64,000 nt of DNA from CAWAND01 sp963727915 (GCA_963727915.1 CAVSID010000001.1:806001-870000), one strand, 5' to 3'; shown: positions 18,100 through 28,281, numbered from the stretch's first letter. A program made the numbers and translations. The notes: generated by a model not told the origin, from the sequence alone.

Positions 18100-18731
18100 G
18101 GCGTTGTTTCCATCATGGCGGCGATCCTCTCCAGCCAGAGGGACGTGGCCGCAGACACGGAGTCGTGGTTGGCGGCGCTCAGGTGCTGGCTGACCGCACT
18201 GGGGGTGACCTCCAGCCGGGCGGCGATGTCCTTCCCCGACATTCCGCCCATGGCCATGTCGAGCACCTGCCTCTGGCGCTCGGTCCAACCGGCGCGCAGG
18301 GCAGCGTACAGGATAGCATACACGCCGAAGACGGGGACGGGCGCCCCGGCCTCGACTTCGACCGTCGTGCCCCGCGCCTCGGCGCGTTCGATGGCCGCCC
18401 GGGCGCGGTGGAAGCACGGCCCGTCCATCCCGAGAGCGTCCGGCTGCAGGGAGGTGGCAAGTTCGCCGATCCCCAGCCCGAAACGCAGTTCATTAGGGTG
18501 GGTCGCCGTGCGCAGCGCCGACAGCATCGGCACCAGCCGGCCGGGCGATGCCAACAGCCCCTGGAACTCGTCGCCCACGGTCAGCACGAAGCGCGCCGCC
18601 AGATTGGCCTGCGCGTCGTCGTTCAGTCTCGCCAGAGCCTCCGCCAGCCTCGCCTGAAGCGAGGCCCGGTCGGCTACCTGCCGCGAGCGGACCACGTCGC
18701 CGATGATCGCCAGGTACACTCGTTCAGGCAT
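18096..18731 (-). CDS. SatD-family regulator-like protein
   Basis: A 211-residue protein beginning Y-L-A-I-I-G-D-V-V-R-S-R, the start typical of SatD (named from the acid-tolerance sat operon of Streptococcus mutans). The centre has F-V-L-T-V-G-D-E-F-Q-G and the C-terminus an HTH-like segment (M-S-G-K-D-I-A-A-R-L-E-V-T-P-S-A-V-S-Q-H-L). The HTH suggests DNA binding, but no experimental role is settled. It is paired with the DUF3307 membrane protein and diverges from a NarL-type regulator across a short AT-rich region with direct repeats. Confidence 0.8.
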   Translation of the reverse strand: MPERVYLAIIGDVVRSRQVADRASLQARLAEALARLNDDAQANLAARFVLTVGDEFQGLLASPGRLVPMLSALRTATHPNELRFGLGIGELATSLQPDALGMDGPCFHRARAAIERAEARGTTVEVEAGAPVPVFGVYAILYAALRAGWTERQRQVLDMAMGGMSGKDIAARLEVTPSAVSQHLSAANHDSVSAATSLWLERIAAMMETTP

Positions 18732-18750
18732 GCCTCACGCCTCGCAATCC

Positions 18751-18828
18751 ATTAAGGCTTCCGGCTTCATCCGGCCGACAGTAAGCTGAAACACTAAATA
18801 TAGATGGAATTAAGGTCTTAGGCTTCAT
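18751..18828. promoter_or_regulatory. divergent promoter region with two 20-bp direct repeats
   Basis: ATTAAGGCTTCCGGCTTCAT at 18751-18770 and ATTAAGGTCTTAGGCTTCAT at 18809-18828 match at 16 of 20 positions, starting 58 bases apart. Between them lies an unusually AT-rich stretch (CACTAAATATAGATGG) suitable for promoter melting. The arrangement looks like paired operators between satD and the NarL-type gene; SatD's own HTH or the NarL-type protein could be the binder. Confidence 0.45.
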
Positions 18829-18965
18829 GAAGGCATTATGGCCCGAACGAGGCGACCTGTCAAGGGCGCCGAAGGCGGCGGAAACGGCGAGGCGAGGGAC
18901 GGACGGGGTGGTATGATGCGGCGCACGGCCGGCGGGAGGGTTGGCAGGGCGTCGTCCGGCCGGGG

Positions 18966-19601
18966 GTGGAAGACGTGGTTCAGGACAGGCCTGAGGGGGT
19001 GCGCACCGTCATCGTGGCCGCCGACCCGCTGGTGCGGGCCGGGCTGGCGGCGGCCTTGAAAGACGCCCCCGGCGTGGACGTGGTGGCCCAGCTCGAACCG
19101 GGACCCGGTCTGTCCGACGAGGCGGCCCTATTCGCGCCCGACGTGGTGGCCTGGGACTTGGGCTGGGCGCCGGACGTCCCCCAGGACCTCCCCGAGCTGC
19201 CAGCGCCGGTAGTGCTTTTGCTGGCCGAAGGGTACGCACCGCGTGACGTATGGCGCAGCGGCCTGGCTGGGCTGGTCTCTCGCGAAGCCGACGTGGACCG
19301 GCTGGCGGCCGCCCTCCGGGCGGCTTCTGAGGGCTGGGTGTTGCTCGATCCGGCCTTTGCGCCCCAAATCGCTCCCGGAGCGGCGCCGGCTGAGGCCCTG
19401 GTCGAGCCGCTCACCGAACGCGAGAGGGACGTGCTGCAGCTGCTGGCCGAGGGGTTATCCAACCGGGCCATCGGCCACCGGCTGGGCATCAGCGAACACA
19501 CCGTCAAGTTCCATGTCAACGCCATCCTGGGCAAGCTCGATGCCCAGAGCCGGACCGAGGCCGCCATTCGCGCCGCTGCCCTGGGTCTGATCCTCATCTG
19601 A
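18966..19601 (+). CDS. NarL/FixJ-type response regulator with degenerate receiver
   Basis: A 211-residue protein. Residues 13-120 form a receiver-like domain (V-I-V-A-A-D-P-L-V-R-A-G-L) that keeps a strand-3 Asp (V-V-A-W-D-L) but lacks the usual paired acidic residues and clear K/T switch residues, so normal phosphorylation is doubtful. The C-terminus is a LuxR HTH (L-T-E-R-E-R-D-V-L-Q-L-L-A-E-G; S-E-H-T-V-K-F-H-V). No histidine kinase is adjacent; the next genes are two HtrA-like proteases. The GTG at 18978 is an alternative start with better-placed purines upstream. Confidence 0.85.
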   Translation: MEDVVQDRPEGVRTVIVAADPLVRAGLAAALKDAPGVDVVAQLEPGPGLSDEAALFAPDVVAWDLGWAPDVPQDLPELPAPVVLLLAEGYAPRDVWRSGLAGLVSREADVDRLAAALRAASEGWVLLDPAFAPQIAPGAAPAEALVEPLTERERDVLQLLAEGLSNRAIGHRLGISEHTVKFHVNAILGKLDAQSRTEAAIRAAALGLILI

Positions 19602-19737
19602 GCCGTTCCCTCGCCTGCGCCTGCCGCAACCTACGATCCCGACCTAGCCGAATGGAGGAGGCCGAGGCGCCCAGCCTGGACTAGGCTGGTAGCGTAACGG
19701 AGCGTGTCGTTTGGATCAACAGGAGGGCATGAGACCC

Positions 19738-20632
19738 GTGAGTGACGTACTGACGCAATTGTCCGAAAACATGGCCGCCGTCGTGGCGGCGGCTGAGCCG
19801 TCCGTAGTGCGCATCGAGGCCCGGCGGCGCATCCCCGCCAGCGGGGTGGCATGGAAGGAGAAAGGGATCGTGATCGCCGCCCACCACACCGTCCAGCAGG
19901 AGGACGGGATCGCTGTGATCGGCCAGACGGGCGAGCGATGGGACGCCGAGCTGGTCGGGCGCGATCCGAGCACCGACCTGGCCGTGCTCAAGCTCACGTC
20001 GGGCGATCTCACGCCCGCCGATTGGGCAGCGCCTGAAGTCGGTCCGCGTCGGCCACCTGGTATTGGCCGTCGGCCGGCCGGGCAGCGGGCTGCAGGCAAC
20101 GCTGGGCGTGGTCAGTGCCATAGGGGACGCGTGGCGCACGCCGATGGGCGGTCGCGTAGAGCGCTATCTGCAGACTGACGTCGTGATGTACCCCGGATTT
20201 TCGGGCGGGGCGCTGTTGGGCGCGGATCAGCGCGTCATCGGCATCAACACCTCCGCCCTGGTGCGCGGCGTCAGCCTGACATTGCCGACGTCAACCGTGG
20301 CCAGGGTGACGGCAGATCTGCTCGAACATGGCCGCATCCGGCGCGGCTACCTGGGCGTCTCTGCCCAGCCGGCGCGGCTGCCAAAGGACAAAGCTGACAG
20401 CCTCGGCCAGGAGACCGGCCTGCTCCTAGCATCGGTCGAACCGGAAAGCCCGGCGGTGGCAGGCGGCTTGATGCTGGGGGACACCTTGCTCACGTTGGAC
20501 GACCTGCCGCTGCGCCACCTGGACGACCTGCTTTCGGCTCTGGCCGACCGGGCGGGACAGGGGGCCAAGCTGACCTTCCTGCGCGGCGGTGAGATCCAGA
20601 GCTGCCAGATCACCCTCGGCGAACGGTCCTAA
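19738..20632 (+). CDS. HtrA/DegP-like serine protease with PDZ domain, frameshifted
   Basis: A trypsin-like S1C protease: His in A-A-H-H-T-V, Asp in S-T-D-L-A-V-L, Ser in F-S-G-G-A-L, then a PDZ domain (Y-L-G-V-S-A-Q-P; G-L-L-L-A-S-V-E-P-E-S-P-A). A frame break near 20040 separates the Asp and Ser parts; both sides match the same family. The usual G-N-S-G-G-P is G-F-S-G-G-A here. No signal peptide is seen, so it may act in the cytosol. GTG 19738 lies 10 bases after AGGAGGG; ATG 19729 would be too close to it. Confidence 0.82.
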
Positions 20633-20642
20633 GGCACGCGCC

Positions 20643-21272
20643 ATGACATCACTGCTGAGCGACCTGAATGACCATTTGGCGGACGTGGTCAGCCGGGCCA
20701 TGGCCAGCCTGGTGCAGGTACAAGATGGGCAGGTTGGGGCCGGGGCCGGTGTCGTCCTGCACCCCCAAGGGTTGATTCTGACCAGCGCCCATGTCATTCG
20801 GGCGGGGGACCTGCGGGTTGGGTTGCGCGATGGCCGGCGACTGCCGGCGAGGGTGCTGGCCCGGAGCCCCGAACGCGACCTGGCGCTGTTGGAGGTGGAG
20901 GCCGACGAGCTGCCGGCCATCGAGCTGGGGGAGTCAGAGAGCCTGGCCCCGGGCACCTGGGTGATGGCGCTGGGCCACCCGTGGGGCGTCCCAGGGGGCA
21001 CGACGGCGGGCGTGGTTATAGGGGTCGGACCCACGCTGCCCGCAGCCCCTCGACGCGGCCAGGGCCGCACGTGGATCGCCGTCAGCGCCCACCTGCGGCC
21101 GGGCCACTCGGGCGGGCCGCTGATCGACCACGGCGGCCGGCTGGTGGGGATCAACACCATGATGGCCGGGCCCGACGTTGGTCTGGCCGTCCCGGTCGAG
21201 GACGCCAAGGGGTATCTCCACCAAGCACTGGGGAGCCGGAGCGTCGACCGGGGGGCGCCGGTAATGGTCTGA
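20643..21272 (+). CDS. HtrA-like trypsin-fold protease without PDZ domain
   Basis: A 209-residue S1C protease domain alone: His in T-S-A-H-V-I, Asp in E-R-D-L-A-L-L, Ser in G-H-S-G-G-P-L. It is paralogous to the upstream gene (similar helical N-terminus S-D-L-N-D-H-L-A-D-V-V) and lies 10 bases after it. There is no PDZ domain and no signal peptide. Two adjacent HtrA-like enzymes, one with and one without PDZ, suggest cooperation or different substrates. A strong terminator follows at 21298. Confidence 0.87.
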   Translation: MTSLLSDLNDHLADVVSRAMASLVQVQDGQVGAGAGVVLHPQGLILTSAHVIRAGDLRVGLRDGRRLPARVLARSPERDLALLEVEADELPAIELGESESLAPGTWVMALGHPWGVPGGTTAGVVIGVGPTLPAAPRRGQGRTWIAVSAHLRPGHSGGPLIDHGGRLVGINTMMAGPDVGLAVPVEDAKGYLHQALGSRSVDRGAPVMV

Positions 21273-21297
21273 CCGGGCGAGCATGCGATCTGTTCCT

Positions 21298-21337
21298 CAG
21301 CTCCGGGTGTGCATCGCCGCCCGGAGCTGTTTCTTTT
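21298..21337 (+). terminator. rho-independent terminator after the protease pair
   Basis: CAGCTCCGGG and CCCGGAGCTG form a perfect 10-pair stem around a 12-base loop, followed by TTTCTTTT. Confidence 0.85.
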
Positions 21338-21389
21338 GTGGCAGAATGGGGACGCAGTCCGCCCACAGCCTTCCGAGGAGCCGACCCTG

Positions 21390-23214
21390 ATGCCAGAACC
21401 GACCCCCACCCTTCCCCGTTGGGACATGGACGTCTTCTTCCCCGGCCTGGCAAGCCAGGCTTTTCAGGAGGAATTCGCCGCCGTGGTCGAAGCCATCGCT
21501 GACCTGGAAGCGGTGTATGACAAACACGGCGTTGGCGCCGACAAGGAAGCCGTCGGGGAGCCGTCCGCTGCCGCCTTCGAAGAGGTCATCCACGGCACCA
21601 ATCGGCTGCTGGAGCGGTTCGAAACCCTGCAGAGTTATGTCTTCGGTTTGATTGCCACGGATACCACGGATGATGCGGCTCAGGCGAAATGGAGCGAGCT
21701 CCAGCAGCCACAACTGAAGCTCGAGCTGCTCGGCCAGCGGCTGGCCGCCTGGATCGGTGGATTGGATGTCAAACGACTGCTCGAGGCCTCGAGTGTCGCC
21801 GCCGATCACGCCTACTTCTTGGCGAGGGCGGCGGAAGAGGCTCGCCACCTGATGGCTCCCGAGCTGGAGGCGCTGGCTGCCAGCCTTCGGCTGACAGGCA
21901 GCGAGGCGTGGAGCAAGCTCCACCAGGATGTCACCTCGCGCCTCAACGTGCACTTGGATTTGCCCGACGGGAGCCGTGATCTGCCCATGTCGGCCGTCCG
22001 CAACCTGGCCCTCGACCCTGAGCGGGAGACCCGGCGCGCAGCCTACGAGGCGGAGTTGGAAACCTGGCTAGCATGGCGCGTGCCGTTGGCGGCGTCGATG
22101 AACAGCATTAAGGGCGAGGTAAACACCCTGGTCGACCGCAGGTCGTGGGGCACGGCGCTCGATTTTGCGCTGTTCAACAACCACATCGATCGCGCAACGC
22201 TGGATGCGATGATGGACGCCGTCCGCGAGTTGTTCCCCGATTTCCGCCGCTACCTCAAGGCCAAAGCCACCATGCTGGGTGAGGAGAAGCTCCCCTGGTA
22301 CGATTTGTTCGCCCCGCTGGGCGAGGCAGGCCCCGCCTGGGAGTTCGAAGATGGCCGCGCCTTCATCCTGGAGCAATTCGGCGGCTTTTCGGATCGCTTG
22401 CGCGGCCTGGCCCAGCGAGCCTTTGAAGAACGCTGGATCGACGCCGAACCGCGGCACGGCAAGCGCGATGGCGGATTCTGCATGCGCGTCCGGGGTGACC
22501 AATCCCGGATCATGGTGAACTACAGCGCGTCGTACGACGGGATGAGCACCATCGCCCACGAGTTGGGCCACGCGTACCACAACATCAATCTCGCTCAGCG
22601 GACGATGCTCCAGGCCTACACGCCGATGACGCTGGCCGAGACGGCCAGCACCTTCTGCCAGACGGTGATCCAGAAGGCGGCGCTGAAGCAGCTGCCGGAG
22701 GAAGCGCAATTGCCGATCCTGGAAGCCGCGCTTCAGGACCAATGCCAACTGATGGTCGACATCGCCAGCCGGTTGGCCTTCGAGGAGGAAGTATTCGACC
22801 GCCGGCGGGACCGTGAATTGTCGGCTGACGAACTATGCGAGGTCATGTTGGAGGCCCAACGGGCGACGTACGGCGATGGCCTCGACCCCGATCTGATGCA
22901 CGCCTATATGTGGGCGGTCAAGCCGCACTACTATCGGGCGGAGAACCCCTTCTACAACTTCCCCTACACCTTCGGCCAGCTGTTCGGCCTGGGGTTGTTC
23001 GCCCAGCTACCAGGATGACCCCGGGAAATTCACCCAGCACTACGACGACCTGCTCAGCCACACCGGCATGGCGCCGGCGGCGGAACTGGCAGGAGGATTC
23101 GGCATCGACCTGCAAGATCGAGGCTTCTGGCGGGCGAGCCTCGACGTCATCCGGGAGGACATTGATCGTTTCGTGGCCCTGGCTCCTGAAGCTGGGCAAC
23201 TGCGGGGTGCCTAA
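21390..23214 (+). CDS. pepF: oligoendopeptidase F-like M3 metallopeptidase, frameshifted near the end
   Basis: A zinc peptidase of about 607 residues (repaired) that cleaves short peptides in the cytosol. The zinc motif H-E-L-G-H is at residues 390-394 (A-H-E-L-G-H-A-Y-H), with the third ligand Glu expected in L-A-E-T-A-S-T. The C-terminal P-Y-T-F-G-Q-L-F-G block is typical of M3B. The frame breaks at about 23010; the last 65 codons continue in another frame to TAA 23212-23214. GAGGAG at 21375-21380 fixes the start. Confidence 0.88.
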
Positions 23215-23273
23215 CGGCCCATGTGATAGAATCTGCGTGTTCACCACAGGTTCCACAGCTTCAGGAGGCAGGT

Positions 23274-23685
23274 ATGTCCACCTTGAAGGCCACGCTGTCC
23301 GGCAGTGTCCGCTACCGTGGCCGGGAAGGGCAGTTCAGCTTCATCCTCCATCGCCTCACAGGCCTGGGCACGCTGCTCTTCCTAACTATTCACATTCTAG
23401 ATACTGCAACCGTCTACTTCGCCCCGAATCTGTACGACCACGCAATCGCAATCTATCAATCGACCCCTTTCATGATTGGGGAGATCATCCTGGTGTTCAG
23501 CGTGCTGTTCCACGGCGCCAATGGTCTCCGCATCGCCCTGTTCGATCTTGTTCCCACATCTGTGGATTGACCGTACTCAGCGCACGGCTTTCTACATCAC
23601 GTTGACCATCGCCATCTTGCTGTGGCTCCCGGCTGCCTTCATCATGGGACGCAACCTGGTGATCTTCAATTTCATGGGAGGCTAG
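23274..23685 (+). CDS. sdhC: succinate dehydrogenase cytochrome b subunit SdhC, frameshifted
   Basis: A membrane anchor of complex II. F-I-L-H-R-L-T-G is the conserved SdhC N-terminal signature, and T-I-H-I-L in helix 1 carries a candidate heme ligand. V-L-F-H-G-A-N-G-L-R follows helix 2. The third helix lies after a frame break at about 23555 (I-T-L-T-I-A-I-L-L-W-L-P). Repaired length is about 137 residues. AGGAGG at 23262-23267 supports the start. It is first gene of sdhCDAB. Confidence 0.87.
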
Positions 23686-23694
23686 GACATCGCC

Positions 23695-24085
23695 ATGGCA
23701 ACTTCCATACAAGCCGAACGCAAGGTCGATGTCCCCAAGACACTACGAGACTTGGGCATGGCTCTTCATGCGTTACAGCGCCGTGCTCCTGATTCCCCTG
23801 GTCTGGATACACATGTGCTGATCAACGACGTCCTGGTGGGGGTCCACGCCATCGATCTCACCTACGTGCAGCAGCGCTGGGCTCTGCTTGGCTGGCGCAC
23901 CTACGACATCCTGCTCCTGGCGTTCACCTTCGCCCACGGCGTCAACGGTCTGCGCACCGTCACCCGGGACTATCTCCACAAGCTTTCGCATCGCAAGCTG
24001 TCTCGACTGGGGCCTGCTGTTCTTGTGGCTGCTGGTCAGCGCCATCGGTGCGGTCGCCATCATCGGCGGCGTACGCATGCCGTGA
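23695..24085 (+). CDS. sdhD: succinate dehydrogenase membrane subunit SdhD, frameshifted
   Basis: The second complex II anchor. Helix 1 lies in a shifted frame (L-F-M-R-Y-S-A-V-L-L-I-P-L-V-W-I-H), helix 2 in the first frame (Y-D-I-L-L-L-A-F-T-F-A-H-G-V-N-G-L-R) and helix 3 again shifted (L-L-F-L-W-L-L-V-S-A-I-G), with breaks near 23750, 23815 and 23985. His in V-W-I-H and F-A-H-G-V-N-G are candidate heme and quinone contacts. Repaired length is about 129 residues. It starts 9 bases after sdhC. Confidence 0.8.
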
Positions 24086-24132
24086 GCCCGCGCTTCCCTA
24101 TGATCATTCAAGCAGATAGATAGGAGTCATCG

Positions 24133-25936
24133 ATGACGAAGACCCACCAACACGAGGTGGTCATCGTAGGCGGCGGTGGGGCAGGCCTGATGGCCGCCTT
24201 GTATGCATCCCGGGGCGCCGATACGGCCGTCCTGAGCAAGCTGTACCCCATTCGGTCACACACCGGGACGGCCCAGGGCGGGATCGGGGCCGCGCTTGGC
24301 AACGAAGAAGAGGACCACATCGCCTGGCACACCTTTGACACCGTCAAAGGCAGCGACTATCTCGGGCGATCAGGATGCGATCGAGTTCATGTGCGAAGAG
24401 GCCGTGCCCATCGTCTACGAACTGGAGCACATGGGCCTGCCCTTCGACCGCACACCGGAAGGGAAGATCGCTCAGAGGCGTTTCGGCGGTCACACCAACA
24501 ATGACACCCACAAGCCGGTGCGCCGGGCAGCTTACGCCGCCGACCGCACGGGACATATGATCCTGCAGACGCTTTACCAGCAGAGCATCAAGAATAAGGT
24601 CAACTTCTACGACGAATACCAGGTGTTGGATCTGTTGATGGACGGCGGCAAGGCGTGCGGCGTGGTCGCCGTCGAGCTGCTCACGGGCGAGATACACGTC
24701 TTCCAGGCCAAGTCGGTGGTCATCGCTACAGGCGGCTGGGGGCGGGTGTGGGAGATAACGTCCAATGCCCTCTCCTACACCGGCGACGGGGTGGCCCTCA
24801 CCATGCGCAAGGGCATCCCGGCCGAGGACATGGAGTTCTTCCAGTTCCACCCCACCGGGATCTACAAGATGGGCATCCTGATCACGGAGGGCGTCCGGGG
24901 CGAGGGCGGCGTGCTGATGAACAACGACGGGGAGCGCTTCATGGAGCGCTACGCGCCGACAGTCAAGGAACTGGCCTCGCGGGATGTCGTCAGCCGGGCG
25001 ATGTACATCGAAATGCGCGAGGGCCGAGGCATCAACGGCAAGCGCTACCTGCATCTCGACGTCCGCCCCGAGACGGTCAACAAGTATGCCAGGCAGGACG
25101 ATCGCAGGAACCCCGACGGCACGCCCTACGAGCTGACCATTGAGGACCTGCGCCGCAAGCTCCCCGAAATCATCGATTTCTGTCGGACCTACGCCGGAGT
25201 CGATCCGCTGACGGATATGATGCCGGTGCAGCCGACGGCGCACTACGCCATGGGTGGCATCCCCACTGATATGCGCTCGCATGTGTTCGCCGACGAGAAG
25301 GGCACCATCGTCCCCGGACTGTACGCTGCCGGAGAGGTGGCCTGCGTTTCGGTACACGGCGCCAACCGCCTCGGCACCAACTCGCTGCTCGACCTGGTGG
25401 TCTTCGGCAAGCACGCTGGTTTGAATGCTGCCGAATACGCCAACGGCAGCGATTTTGTGCCCCTGCCCGACGACCCGGCCGGCCCCGTGATGGAGATGCT
25501 GGACAGCTTCCGCAGGGGCCCGGGGCACGAAAGCCACGAGAAGGTGTCGCAGATCAAGCGGGAAATGCAGCAGGTCATGTTCGATCACGTGGGCGTCTTC
25601 CGGACCGAGGACATGATGCAGGATGCGGTCAAGAAGGTGCGCGAGCTTCGCCAGCGCTACAAGGATATCAAAGTCTCCGACCAGGGCCGCGTTTTCAACA
25701 CCGAACTGCTGCAAGCCTGGGAGCTGGGTTGCCTGCTGGAGATCGCCGACGTGACCGCCGAATCGGCCGTCAACCGCAAGGAGAGCCGCGGCGCGCACGC
25801 CCGCGAGGACTTCCCCAAGCGAGACGACAAGAATTGGATGAAGCACACGATGGCCTTCTTGAAACCGGACGGGGTAGACATCCGCTATAAGCCGGTGACG
25901 AAGACCAAATTCGAGCCCATGGAACGCGTTTACTAG
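24133..25936 (+). CDS. sdhA: succinate dehydrogenase flavoprotein subunit, frameshifted
   Basis: The catalytic FAD subunit oxidising succinate to fumarate. G-G-G-G-A-G near residue 15 binds FAD, S-H-T-G-T-A-Q-G-G-I holds the region of the covalently attached flavin, and H-G-A-N-R-L-G-T-N-S-L holds the active-site Arg. A frame break lies at about 24358, soon after K-G-S-D-Y-L; the rest is open to 25936. Repaired length is about 600 residues, as usual. The C-terminal helical domain and Y-K-P-V tail are complete. Confidence 0.95.
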
Positions 25937-25949
25937 GTAGGTGACATCG

Positions 25950-26648
25950 ATGGAAGTTACCCTTCGCATCCTGCGCTATGACCCCGAGGCCGACGAGAAG
26001 GCCCACTACGAGACCTACACGGTGGACGCCGAGCCGACCGACCGGGTGCTCGACCTGCTGAACCAGATCAAGGCCGATCAGGACGGACGGCTGGCCTACC
26101 GGGCCTCGTGCGCCCACGGGATCTGCGGCTCGGACGCCATGCGCATCAACGGGGTCAACCGCTTGGCCTGCAAGACCCTGGTGAAAGACATTGAAGGCAC
26201 GATCACGGTCGAGCCTCTGCTGGGCATGAAAGTCATCAAGGACATGATCGTCGATTTCGAGCCGTTCTTCGAGCACTACCGTTCCGTGCTGCCCTTCATG
26301 ATCAACGACAGCCCGCCGCCCGAGGCCGAGCGGCTGCAGTCCCAGGTGGACCGCGATCGCTTCGACGACACCACCAAATGCATCCTGTGCGCCGCCTGCA
26401 CCACTTCCTGCCCGTCGTTCTGGGCGGATGAGGAGTACGTCGGCCCGGCGGCCATCGTCCAGGCACACCGCTTCATCTTCGACAGCCGCGACGACGGGGC
26501 CGCCGAACGTCTCAAGATCTTGAACCAGCAGTTCGGCGTCTGGCGCTGCCGAACCGTGTTCAACTGCACCACGGCCTGCCCTCGCGAAATCAAAGTCACG
26601 AAAGCGATCGGCGAGGTCAAGAAGGCGATTGCCACCGGCAGGGCCTAA
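25950..26648 (+). CDS. sdhB: succinate dehydrogenase iron-sulfur subunit
   Basis: A 232-residue electron-transfer subunit of complex II. The [2Fe-2S] ligands are in C-A-H-G-I-C-G-S-D-A and the later L-A-C-K. The [4Fe-4S] ligands are in C-I-L-C-A-A-C-T-T-S-C-P. The [3Fe-4S] ligands come from C-R-T-V-F-N-C-T-T-A-C-P and the preceding Cys-Pro. All expected cysteines are present. AGGTAGGTGA upstream favours ATG 25950. It is the last sdh gene; the cyclase gene follows after 41 bases. Confidence 0.95.
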   Translation: MEVTLRILRYDPEADEKAHYETYTVDAEPTDRVLDLLNQIKADQDGRLAYRASCAHGICGSDAMRINGVNRLACKTLVKDIEGTITVEPLLGMKVIKDMIVDFEPFFEHYRSVLPFMINDSPPPEAERLQSQVDRDRFDDTTKCILCAACTTSCPSFWADEEYVGPAAIVQAHRFIFDSRDDGAAERLKILNQQFGVWRCRTVFNCTTACPREIKVTKAIGEVKKAIATGRA

Positions 26649-26689
26649 CTGGGCGAGCCGAACGTCCGCTGCGCCAGGGGAGATCACGT

Positions 26690-27794
26690 ATGGAGGTCGG
26701 CCCATCAAGAGAGGCGATGGACCTCAAGAAGGTCTTCGACAGGCCCCCCAGGGTGCTGATCGTCGATGACGACTGGCTCAACCGCGATCTCCTCAAAGCC
26801 TACCTGACCGCTTCCGGCTGCGACGTCGTCACCGCCGCCGACGGCAAGGAAGCCCTGGAAAGGGCGCTCGACTCTCCCCCAGATCTAACTCTGGCCGACG
26901 TGCAAATGCCCAATATGGACGGCCTCGAGCTGTGCCGGCTGCTGAAGTCGACCCGGGCCACGCGTTTCGTGCCCGTGGTGATCGTCACGGCGTTGGACAG
27001 CGAAGAGGAGAAGCTCAAGGCGATCGAGGCCGGTGCCGACGACTTCGTCAGCAAGCCCTACAACGCCGTCGTGCTGCTGACCCGTGTGCGCTCGCTGCTT
27101 CGTATCAAACGCCTCAACGATGAAGTCGAAGCCCGCAACCGGCTGCTGCGGCAGGTCCTCAATCGTTACGTGGACGAGGATGTGGCCGATATTATCTTGA
27201 CCGACCCCGAGCGGCATCTTGAAACTGGGCGGTGAGCTGCGCAACGTGACCGTGATGTTTGCCGACATCCGCGGCTTCACCGGCTACACGGAACGCCATT
27301 CGGCCGCCGAGGTCATCCATGCCCTCAATCGGATCTTCCAGAGCCTGAGCCAAGCCGTCTTCCAGCACCATGGCACCTTCGACAAGTACCTGGGCGACGG
27401 CTTGATGGCGTTTTATGGGGCGCCGGTTGCGGCCGGGGACGATGCCCAGCGGGCGCTGGACTCCGCCCTCGACATGCACCACCGGTTCAATGTGCTCAAA
27501 CAGCAGTCCGAACGCGATTTCGCCGGTCTGGGCCTGGGGGTTGGCCTGCACACCGGCGATGCCGTGGTGGGCAACATTGGCTCTGACCGAGTAATGGACT
27601 ACACGGTGGTGGGGGATGTGGTCAACGTGGCCAAGCGCCTGCAGGAACTATCCCACTCCGGTCAAGTGGTGATGAGTGAAGCCACCTTCAGCCTGGTGAG
27701 CACCCCCGGGGCGAGACGCATGGAGAGGGTACAACTCCCCGGGCGTGAGGGGGGCGTGGACGCCTACCTGCTTCAGGTGCCTCCCGGGAGTTGA
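26690..27794 (+). CDS. response regulator fused to class III adenylate/guanylate cyclase, frameshifted
   Basis: Residues 20-140 are a CheY-like receiver with intact acid pair (V-D-D-D), phospho-acceptor Asp (L-A-D-V-Q-M-P) and Lys (V-S-K-P-Y). A coiled linker (E-V-E-A-R-N-R-L-L-R-Q-V-L) leads to a class III cyclase domain with metal-binding Asp in F-A-D-I-R-G-F-T and K-Y-L-G-D-G-L-M, and V-V-G-D-V-V-N-V-A-K-R. The domains are split by a frame break near 27222, at a point where the sequence joins smoothly. The product would be cAMP or cGMP under phosphorelay control. GGGGAG upstream supports ATG 26690. CRP-type sites in the window fit a cAMP output. Confidence 0.87.
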
Positions 27795-27861
27795 ACCCGT
27801 CGAAAGCCGCACCCCCAACTGCTTGTGAAATTACGCATAAAGTCGTGGGTGAACCCGGTGA

Positions 27862-28047
27862 TTAGCGTGGCCCGCGCCGCAATGCGAACGCCAGGCCTGC
27901 TCCGATCAGAGCCGATACGACCCCAGCGACGGCCCACTGGATCTGCCCCGTCATGAAGCTGCCGGGCAGGATATTGATCCCCTGCAAGAACCAGACAATA
28001 CCGGTCAGAACCAGTAACACCGAAAGAACGTAGCCTGCAGTCTTCAT
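27862..28047 (-). CDS. small two-helix membrane protein
   Basis: A 61-residue protein with two helices (Y-V-L-S-V-L-L-V-L-T-G-I-V-W-F-L and W-A-V-A-G-V-V-S-A-L-I-G-A-G-L) joined by G-I-N-I-L-P-G-S-F-M-T-G-Q-I. Small proteins with this loop recur in Chloroflexi and Actinobacteria without a known role. GGAG lies upstream of the start on the reverse strand. The gene faces the cyclase gene tail to tail. Confidence 0.75.
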   Translation of the reverse strand: MKTAGYVLSVLLVLTGIVWFLQGINILPGSFMTGQIQWAVAGVVSALIGAGLAFALRRGPR

Positions 28048-28281
28048 GGTTTACGGTGTCCTCTCCCGGGTTCGGAGCCTCCCGGCGCCGGGCGTATGGC
28101 GCACTGCGACGGCTCGCGTTGGGTCGGCAACGCTGGCCCCCCTCGGCTGATGAATCCGATGGATACCCGGTGCGATCCATATGACAGCCAAACGAACTCG
28201 ACGATTGGTGGTTGGCCGACGGTGCCGACGGCCGGGCCTTCCTGGGCCGTGCAAAGCGAAAGTCGGTTGGCCAAAAGAAAG

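Noticed and set aside
17206..18657. A long forward-strand frame across the DUF3307 and SatD genes
   Set aside because: The translation is low-complexity Gln/Arg/Gly text. The reverse frames encode recognisable proteins with coupled start and stop codons.
18838..18965. Small forward gene upstream of the NarL-type regulator
   Set aside because: The translation is Arg/Gly-rich with no structure, and the stretch is better explained as the regulator's leader.
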